Part shown: piece by piece, positions 1 through 5,081 of the stretch | How the letters are laid out: each line of letters begins with the position of its first letter | Numbering within the stretch: position 1 is the stretch's first letter | Assembly (NCBI GenBank): GCA_017412445.1 | Contig: JAFPYA010000124.1 | Location: 1 to 6,436, forward strand | DNA from: Clostridia bacterium | Lineage (GTDB): Bacteria; Bacillota; Clostridia; Christensenellales; Aristaeellaceae | Direction of reading: 5' to 3' | DNA: 6,436 bases | The notes under the pieces: model-generated | What the model was told of the DNA's origin: nothing | What the model saw: the letters and a program-made list of their open reading frames with translations, nothing else | The model's database searches: none | Made by a program: the position numbers and the translations under genes

Positions 1-650
1 AGACGGTCGTGCACATATTGCACAAGCACCGAGTCCATTTTGCCGCGATACTTTTTGCCAACGACCATCCTGCCGTCCTTGACGTCTATGTTGAGCCTGA
101 GCCTGAGAAGGCCTGCGGCCAGCGCGGTCATGGAAGAGCAGCGTCCGCCTTTGGCAAGGTATTCCATAGTGTCAAGCACAAAGCTGACGTTCAGCCTGTT
201 TTTCTTTACGTCGAGAATCTGTTTTATTTCTGCGCCGCTCTTGCCTTCATTGGCAAGCTCTGCCGCATCAAGCGCCAACAGGCCGCTGCCGCTGGACAGA
301 TTGCGCGAATCTATCGTGTAGCAATGACCGAGCTGTTCAGCCGCCGCAGTAGCGTTCTGATAGCAAACCGAGAACTCGCTGGAAATGTTTATATGTACGA
401 CTTCGTAACCGTTTTCCACATAGGGCTTCCAGAACTCTAAATAATCGTCGACCGTGCAAGCCGCTGTCTTGGGCAATTGGCCTGTGCGCTTTACGTAATC
501 AAACAGCATGTCGTTGTTTATATCGACGCCGTCTCTGTACTCGTCGTTTCCCAAACGTACATACAGAGGGATTACTACTATGCCAAATCTTTCTATGCAC
601 TCCTTGGAGAGATCGCAGGTGGAATCACAGGTGACGATTACTTTGCTCAT
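1..650 (-). CDS. DegV family protein (C-terminus beyond window)
   Basis: The first 216 residues are visible; family members are usually about 280 residues, so roughly 65-70 are missing. DegV proteins are cytoplasmic two-lobed proteins that bind a fatty acid; some act as the FakB subunit that presents fatty acids to the kinase FakA, but most are uncharacterised. Visible landmarks are the N-terminal strand with a TCDSTCDLS motif (7-15), YRDGVDI (38-44), KTAACTVDDY (61-70), SSEFSVCYQNA (90-100), IDSRNLSSGSGLL (113-125), FVLDTMEYLAKGGR (157-170) and VKDGRMVVGKKYRG (190-203). All fit the family in order. The ATG at 648-650 is preceded by AAAGGA at suitable spacing. It lies 42 bases downstream of the VanW gene on the same strand with no terminator between, so co-transcription is likely. 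No fakA is visible, so a fatty-acid kinase role is only a family-level possibility. Confidence 0.93.
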   Translation of the reverse strand, partial: MSKVIVTCDSTCDLSKECIERFGIVVIPLYVRLGNDEYRDGVDINNDMLFDYVKRTGQLPKTAACTVDDYLEFWKPYVENGYEVVHINISSEFSVCYQNATAAAEQLGHCYTIDSRNLSSGSGLLALDAAELANEGKSGAEIKQILDVKKNRLNVSFVLDTMEYLAKGGRCSSMTALAAGLLRLRLNIDVKDGRMVVGKKYRGKMDSVLVQYVHDR

Positions 651-668
651 GGGAACAATCCTTTCTCA

Positions 669-696
669 ATTATATTGTCTTGCCTGGTAGTGTCAG
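669..696 (-). promoter_or_regulatory. possible internal promoter for the DegV gene
   Basis: On the minus strand, CTGACA (691-696) and TATAAT (669-674) are separated by 16 bases, one mismatch from the sigma-A consensus. The -35 overlaps the VanW stop codon (693-695). The predicted start near 662 would leave only about a dozen leader bases and cut into the AAAGGA ribosome site. The match may therefore be coincidental, or the transcript may be nearly leaderless. Confidence 0.35.
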
Positions 697-2117
697 TGTA
701 TGCCGGTATAATATATATCTCTTTCGCCTGAATAATAGTCTTCGCTGATAAGCTCTATTTCTGCAAGAGCACCGGTTTCCCAGTCGTAATAGAGCCTTTC
801 AAGCTTGCTCCTCCTGCCGAGCTTACCTTCTTTATAAAGTATCCGGTCAGTGGCGTAGTAGGCTATCTCACCGGTCTTGTCGACGCGAATATCGACCGCC
901 GGGTTTTTGATGTTGTTTTGAACAATCGTTGAGACCAGCTCGATTTTGTACTCGGGACGGTTGCCGTAGATGTAAACAGTGGCGCTGCCCTTGTTAATGA
1001 CGTTGGTATAAATGTAAATCGTATAATCGGTATTGTTCACAAATACAAAGTCCTGAGTTTCACTGACGGCGGCATCCATGCTGGCCTGACAATAGGAGAC
1101 TATAAGGCTGTGGTGATCCCTTTCGACGACATCCATGCCGGCGTACATGAGCGCGCCGTACAATGTGCTCGATGCCTGACATACGCCGCCGCCCACACCG
1201 TTTGTAACCGTGTCGCCGTAATATACTGTGGCCTCTTTGTAGCCGCGAAGAATCGAACGTTCGCCAACGATTTCGTTAAACGACACGGTTTCTCCGGGCT
1301 TTACCTCGAAGGCGTTAAAGTTGCTAAGCGCCAGCCGTACATTCGAACATCTGTCCGATGAGGACTCGCTTAAATCGGTGGAATATTCGGCAATTAACTG
1401 AAGACCGTTTTCGGCGGCATCGGAGGAAACGGAAGGTATGGTGATTTCGACAGGCAGCTCGTAAACGGTGGTGTTGCTGCCGATATTCATGAGGCCAAGG
1501 AGCGTTTTCCTGAATTCGTCCTTATTCAGCTCTCTGCCGTCCTGGGACGGAGCGTAGATTTCTGGTTTCGTGGCGGTGAGCATTATGGCGGCGTCGACGG
1601 GCTGTATGTATATGCGTTCGTCGTTGTAAATGCGCTCGATATAGTCGTTCAGCTTTGTTTCGTCATATGTGAGCGAAACCGTAAAATATTGCGGATGATT
1701 CCTCAGATCCTGCTGCATCTTTGCCTGATCGCTTCTGCTGCCGCTATGTCCGAGCGTCCACGCCTTTGAAAGAACGTCCTCAACATTCATATATGCGTCG
1801 ACCATGGATGGGGTAAACTCCCAGGAGTACACCTGCTTCGTATCGGGATCGGTGAATGTAAAGGTATAGTGGTTGTTCAGTATTGAGCTTGACCATTGCC
1901 TGAGCTGGGCTTCGCCAACGCTGCGGGTATAACTGGACATATCGACGTTGTTTATATATATGCCCTGAGCGTAGTAATCCGAGTCCGGGCCGGACAAACC
2001 GCTGTTGGATGAAGCAATTATAATAATTATAACCACCGCGACAGCTACCACGCCCAGCGCAAACAGCGGGTTTGTATAAATGGGTCCCGCCTTGTATTTG
2101 GGCTTCTGCTTCTGCAT
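693..2117 (-). CDS. VanW family protein, membrane-anchored, with putative peptidoglycan-binding domain
   Basis: This is a 474-residue extracytoplasmic protein. A basic N-terminus (MQKQKPKYK) leads into one hydrophobic segment (about 18-35), a probable uncleaved anchor with the rest outside. Residues about 83-125 resemble the PG_binding_4 type domain found upstream of VanW domains: beta strands, then a helix ending in AWTLGHSG. The VanW domain spans about 262-390 and is marked by VKPGETVSFNEIVGERS (272-288), GGGVCQASSTLY (309-320) and ERDHHS (332-337). The tail (about 388-472) looks G5-like, but this is a weak call. VanW was named from vancomycin-resistance clusters, yet its biochemical role is unknown and most homologues have no link to resistance; no other van gene is present. 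The start at 2117 is chosen because GGAGG lies six bases upstream. A start 12 codons earlier (2153) has no ribosome site. Confidence 0.92.
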   Translation of the reverse strand: MQKQKPKYKAGPIYTNPLFALGVVAVAVVIIIIIASSNSGLSGPDSDYYAQGIYINNVDMSSYTRSVGEAQLRQWSSSILNNHYTFTFTDPDTKQVYSWEFTPSMVDAYMNVEDVLSKAWTLGHSGSRSDQAKMQQDLRNHPQYFTVSLTYDETKLNDYIERIYNDERIYIQPVDAAIMLTATKPEIYAPSQDGRELNKDEFRKTLLGLMNIGSNTTVYELPVEITIPSVSSDAAENGLQLIAEYSTDLSESSSDRCSNVRLALSNFNAFEVKPGETVSFNEIVGERSILRGYKEATVYYGDTVTNGVGGGVCQASSTLYGALMYAGMDVVERDHHSLIVSYCQASMDAAVSETQDFVFVNNTDYTIYIYTNVINKGSATVYIYGNRPEYKIELVSTIVQNNIKNPAVDIRVDKTGEIAYYATDRILYKEGKLGRRSKLERLYYDWETGALAEIELISEDYYSGERDIYYTGIH

Positions 2118-2122
2118 GTATA

Positions 2123-2128
2123 TCCTCC
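2123..2128 (-). promoter_or_regulatory. ribosome binding site deciding the VanW start
   Basis: GGAGGA on the minus strand; its GGAGG core sits six bases before the ATG at 2115-2117. It supports the shorter reading of the protein over the in-frame ATG at 2151-2153, which has only AT-rich sequence before it. Confidence 0.85.
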
Positions 2129-2145
2129 GCTTCCGGCAAGGAAGC
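2129..2145 (-). promoter_or_regulatory. leader hairpin touching the VanW ribosome site
   Basis: On the minus strand GCTTCC (2140-2145) and GGAAGC (2129-2134) form a perfect 6-bp stem around a 5-base loop. The stem ends directly next to the GGAGG site. It could modulate ribosome access or protect the 5' end. The stem is short and a chance origin is possible. Confidence 0.4.
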
Positions 2146-2172
2146 TTTTTCATTCAAAAATTTGCCAGTATA

Positions 2173-2183
2173 ACATAATTATT
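2173..2183. repeat. direct repeat copy 1 (ACATAATTATT), holding palindrome ATAATTAT
   Basis: This 11-base sequence recurs exactly at 2283-2293. Its core ATAATTAT (2175-2182) is its own reverse complement. This copy overlaps the -10 and expected start of the minus-strand promoter. It may be an operator half of a shared control, or chance in AT-rich DNA. Confidence 0.4.
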
Positions 2184-2209
2184 ATAATCAAACCACGGCA
2201 TGATGTAAA
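2181..2209 (-). promoter_or_regulatory. sigma-A promoter for the VanW-DegV operon
   Basis: On the minus strand TTTACA (2204-2209), a 17-base spacer and a perfect TATAAT (2181-2186). Expected transcription start is near 2174, giving a leader of about 57 bases before the ATG at 2117. One mismatch in twelve hexamer positions and ideal spacing make this the best match on this side of the divergent region. Confidence 0.8.
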
Positions 2210-2251
2210 GCCGCATTTCGCAATCTATAGGTTAAGAAAATTCTACAAAGC

Positions 2252-2280
2252 TTGATATTAACATTATTAAGAGTTATTAT
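2252..2280 (+). promoter_or_regulatory. sigma-A promoter for the AlaX-MATE operon
   Basis: TTGATA (2252-2257), a 17-base spacer and TATTAT (2275-2280), each one mismatch from consensus. Expected start near 2287 leaves a leader of about 26 bases. That is long enough for the GGAG site (2302-2305) but too short for a T-box or other riboswitch. Confidence 0.8.
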
Positions 2281-2282
2281 AC

Positions 2283-2293
2283 ACATAATTATT
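2283..2293. repeat. direct repeat copy 2 (ACATAATTATT), holding palindrome ATAATTAT
   Basis: Exact copy of the 11-mer at 2173-2183, 110 bases away. Its palindromic core (2285-2292) covers the expected start of the plus-strand promoter. The two copies thus sit in comparable positions relative to the two divergent promoters. Confidence 0.4.
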
Positions 2294-2312
2294 CATATAA
2301 CGGAGTACAGTC

Positions 2313-3506
2313 ATGACTGAGCGTCTTTATTACGACAATTCATATCTCAAAAGATTTACTGCTAAAGTCACTTTGACGGAAAGCAGGAATGAAAGCGAAA
2401 GTATAGTCTATCTTGACAAAAGCGCGTTTTATCCTACGAGCGGCGGCCAGCCCTTCGACACGGGCACGATAGCGGGCTTACAGGTAACGGACGTGTACGT
2501 CGACCCAAACGGGGACGTTGCGCATGTAGTAAACGGACGGCTTGATCAAGGGGCCACTGTCGAGTGCCAGATCGACTGGGAGCGGCGCTTCGACCATATG
2601 CAGCAGCACACGGGCGAGCACATGCTTGCGGGTTGCGTGTTCAGGCAGCTTAACGGACGCACGATAGGTCTGCACCTGGGTCACTTCGATTCTTCAATTG
2701 ACGTTGAGCTTCCGGGCGGACGCATGAGACTGAGCGATGAGGAGCTTAATCATCTCGAGGATGAGGTGAACCGGCGCATACAGGCGGATGAGCCGATTCG
2801 CTGTTATTTTCCAAGCGAAGAAGAACTTAAGACTTTGCCGCTGAGAAAAGCGCCTACTGTCTCGGAGCATGTGCGCGTTGTGCAGATTGGTGACGAGGAA
2901 TACTGCGCGTGCGGCGGAACGCATACGTCCACTACAGGGCAGGTTGGCCTTGTAAAAATTACAGATGCACGCCCCAGCAAGGGCAAGCTGAGGCTTACGT
3001 TTTTGTGCGGTGACAGGGCGTTTAAAAACTACAGGCTTCACCTTGATACAGTCAAAGAACTCACGAAGCTGCTGAACGCCGATATAAGCAAGCTCCCGGA
3101 AGCCGCATCGGAAATGCTGGAAAAATACAAGGATGCGTGTTATAAGCTGAACCGTGAAATCGAAAAGCATGCGCTGGACACAATAAGAGAAAAGATATTG
3201 CGCGCAGCCGAAATAAATGGCTACAAGGTGGTCAATCACATATTTGAAAACCTTACAGCTGACGGACTGAAAAGCGCCGCGTCCGAGGTGACGGCAAATT
3301 CAAAGCACGTTGCGCTGCTGGCGTGTAAGACCGAAAACAACATGCTTGCACTCTTTGCCTGCTCACAGGACGTTCCCTGCGACATGCGCAAGCTCCTTAA
3401 TGAAAGCGGTGGCAGGGGAGGCGGCAGCGCAGAATTTGCAAGAGGCTCGCTTAAGGATGCCGCGGCATTGGAAACAGCTTGCAAGCTGCTTTACGATCTG
3501 TTATGA
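2313..3506 (+). CDS. alaX: alanyl-tRNA editing protein, AlaX-L type with DHHA1 domain
   Basis: This 397-residue cytoplasmic enzyme is a free-standing relative of the AlaRS editing domain, which hydrolyses Ser-tRNA-Ala (and Gly-tRNA-Ala in some members) to prevent mistranslation. The N-terminal barrel carries FYPTSGGQPFDTG (39-51). The two zinc-site motifs are intact: HxxxH at H99 and H103, and CxxxH at C200 and H204 within CACGGTH. FLCGDRA (230-236) follows, then a helical, probably coiled-coil stretch (about 240-300). A DHHA1 domain (about 305-397) ends with the AlaRS-like GGRGGGSAEFARG (366-378). Its length and DHHA1 tail make it the long class rather than the short AlaX forms of about 160-220 residues. 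No catalytic aminoacylation domain is present, so it is not AlaRS itself. The ATG has GGAG seven bases upstream. It is the first gene of an operon, 13 bases before the MATE gene. Confidence 0.93.
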   Translation: MTERLYYDNSYLKRFTAKVTLTESRNESESIVYLDKSAFYPTSGGQPFDTGTIAGLQVTDVYVDPNGDVAHVVNGRLDQGATVECQIDWERRFDHMQQHTGEHMLAGCVFRQLNGRTIGLHLGHFDSSIDVELPGGRMRLSDEELNHLEDEVNRRIQADEPIRCYFPSEEELKTLPLRKAPTVSEHVRVVQIGDEEYCACGGTHTSTTGQVGLVKITDARPSKGKLRLTFLCGDRAFKNYRLHLDTVKELTKLLNADISKLPEAASEMLEKYKDACYKLNREIEKHALDTIREKILRAAEINGYKVVNHIFENLTADGLKSAASEVTANSKHVALLACKTENNMLALFACSQDVPCDMRKLLNESGGRGGGSAEFARGSLKDAAALETACKLLYDLL

Positions 3507-3507
3507 T

Positions 3508-3512
3508 GGAGG
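3508..3512 (+). promoter_or_regulatory. ribosome binding site deciding the MATE start
   Basis: GGAGG begins two bases after the AlaX stop (3504-3506) and lies seven bases before the GTG at 3520-3522. It fixes a GTG start for the transporter and rejects the in-frame ATG at 3310, which would overlap AlaX by almost 200 bases. Confidence 0.85.
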
Positions 3513-3519
3513 CGGACGC

Positions 3520-5019
3520 GTGAATCCTGTTCAAAGGTTCTTTTCGGTAAAAAGTCTCTTGCCTGCAAGCGGTGCGAAGGGCGAAATACCGTCAAGCGGC
3601 GAAGCGTATAAGGATCTTATACGAATTGCGCTGCCGAGCGTATGTGAGATGGTATTCATTTCCCTCATGGGCTCGATCGATACGATGATGGTTGGCACGA
3701 TAGGCACGCGCGCCATAGCCTCGGTCGGGCTTGTGGGTCAGCCGCGCATGCTGATGCTTTGCATGTTTTTTGCGCTGAACACCGGCATCACCGCAGTTAT
3801 CGCCCGCAGAAAGGGACAGGGCAGGCAGAAGGACGCCAATACGGCGCTGAGAACCTCGCTGCTCAATGCGCTGTTCCTAAGCTTGATTATGTTAGCTTTT
3901 GCCCTGATTTTCGCGCGCCCGCTCATGCGACTTGCCGGAGCTCAGGCCGACACCATAGACGATGCCGAAGCGTATTTCAAGATAGTTTCAATCGCCATGC
4001 CCCTGAATGTACTGTCGATGGCAATCTGTGCAGCGCAAAGGGGAATAGGCAATACGCGAATCACGATGTACGTGAACATCACGTCAAACACTGTAAACGT
4101 AATACTTAACTATCTGCTTATAAACGGAATAGGCCCTTTCCCGAGGCTTGAAGTAAAGGGCGCAGCTTTGGCTACAGCCATTGGCATGTGCGTTGGTTCT
4201 CTGCTTGCATTCCTTTCATTGGTTCAAAGAAAAGGGCAAAGGGATTTTCTGTATATATCGGTTTCTGAAGGTGGATATTTCGACAGGGAAGCCGCAAGCG
4301 CCGTGCGCAAAATCGCTGTAAGCGCCATGATTGAGCAGCTGGCGCTACGCTTTGGTTTCTTCATATACGCAAGGCTCGTAGCCGATCTCGGCACTCAGGC
4401 CTATGCATCTCACACCGTGTGTATGCAGTTTTTGAACCTTTCGTTCACGTTTGCAGACGGCATAGGCGTTGCAAGCACTTCCTTGGTAGGTCAGATGCTG
4501 GGCAGGGAAAGGCCTGATCTCAGCCACATATACGGCAAAATTGCCCAAAGAATTGCGCTTGTAGGCGGAATACTGCTCGCTTCAATGATTGCCTTGATCC
4601 GCTATCCGCTTGTGGGGCTGTTCACTTCGGATCCAACGGTAACGCGCCTGTCTACGAGGGTAATGCTTATTGTTGCGCTGTTCCAGCCACTTCAGATGCT
4701 TTCGGTAATAACCTCGGGCGCTCTCAGAGGCGCAGGCGACACAAAATACGTGGCGAGGGTAATGCTTTTGTGCGTTGCAATACTGCGCCCGACCATTGCC
4801 TTCACGGCCATAAGAATAATCACAACCTACTTTACGCCTATCCACGTTGATTTAAGCATAACGACCGCGGTGGATACATTTGCTTATTGGCTTATGTATG
4901 AAACGCCTCAATGGGCGCTTTTGGGCGCCTGGAGCGCTTCGCTTATAGATATGGCTATAAGAATGTCGTTGTCGATGAAGCGCTTCAACAGCGGCAAATG
5001 GCACAACATAAAGGTATAA
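3520..5019 (+). CDS. MATE family efflux transporter
   Basis: A 499-residue inner-membrane antiporter, slightly longer than the usual 440-480 because of a hydrophilic N-terminal tail of about 30 residues. MATE proteins use Na+ or H+ gradients to export cationic drugs, dyes or metabolites; the substrate cannot be read from sequence. About twelve hydrophobic segments fall in two halves. The first half opens with IALPSVCEMVFISLMGSIDTMMVG (in two blocks, 36-50 and 51-59). Pseudo-symmetric landmarks are AAQRGIGNTR (171-180) in the first half and ALRGAGDTK (401-409) in the second, the latter a MATE signature. KGAALATAIG (213-222) is also typical. The start is a GTG with GGAGG seven bases upstream. 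The gene shares the AlaX transcript and ends at a hairpin terminator. It reads intact. Whether it protects against an amino-acid-like toxin related to the AlaX function is speculation. Confidence 0.93.
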   Translation: MNPVQRFFSVKSLLPASGAKGEIPSSGEAYKDLIRIALPSVCEMVFISLMGSIDTMMVGTIGTRAIASVGLVGQPRMLMLCMFFALNTGITAVIARRKGQGRQKDANTALRTSLLNALFLSLIMLAFALIFARPLMRLAGAQADTIDDAEAYFKIVSIAMPLNVLSMAICAAQRGIGNTRITMYVNITSNTVNVILNYLLINGIGPFPRLEVKGAALATAIGMCVGSLLAFLSLVQRKGQRDFLYISVSEGGYFDREAASAVRKIAVSAMIEQLALRFGFFIYARLVADLGTQAYASHTVCMQFLNLSFTFADGIGVASTSLVGQMLGRERPDLSHIYGKIAQRIALVGGILLASMIALIRYPLVGLFTSDPTVTRLSTRVMLIVALFQPLQMLSVITSGALRGAGDTKYVARVMLLCVAILRPTIAFTAIRIITTYFTPIHVDLSITTAVDTFAYWLMYETPQWALLGAWSASLIDMAIRMSLSMKRFNSGKWHNIKV

Positions 5020-5034
5020 AGTTTGAAAGGGGAA

Positions 5035-5069
5035 ACAAAGCCCGCTGCTTCAAAAACAGTGGGCTTTGT
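5035..5069. terminator. bidirectional rho-independent terminator between convergent genes
   Basis: ACAAAGCCCGCTG (5035-5047) pairs with CAGTGGGCTTTGT (5057-5069), 13 pairs including one G-U on the plus transcript, around a 9-base loop. It starts 16 bases after the MATE stop and 13 bases beyond the stop of the minus-strand gene. The minus transcript continues into a T-rich tail (TTTCCCCTTT). The plus side has only an interrupted T/A-rich tail, so termination in that direction may be weaker. Confidence 0.8.
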
Positions 5070-5081
5070 GCTTATGAATTA

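Noticed and set aside
9..440. 143-codon plus-strand open frame at the left edge
   Set aside because: The opposite strand encodes an unambiguous DegV protein across the same bases, so this frame is a shadow.
693..2117. Glycopeptide-resistance locus suggested by the VanW name
   Set aside because: No vanR, vanS, vanH, ligase or vanX/Y-like gene is visible, and VanW domains are common in Clostridia without any link to resistance.
2281..2312. T-box or other riboswitch controlling the tRNA-editing gene
   Set aside because: The predicted leader is only about 26 bases, with no room for a specifier stem or antiterminator, and no hairpin terminator precedes the ATG.
2694..3239. 181-codon open frame antisense to the AlaX gene
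   Set aside because: It lies wholly inside a strongly conserved coding gene, has no convincing ribosome site, and its translation shows no family motif. It is a shadow of the AlaX frame.
3310..3519. Upstream in-frame extension of the MATE gene from an ATG at 3310
   Set aside because: It overlaps the DHHA1 domain of AlaX in another frame and has no MATE homology. The GTG at 3520 with GGAGG is the better start.
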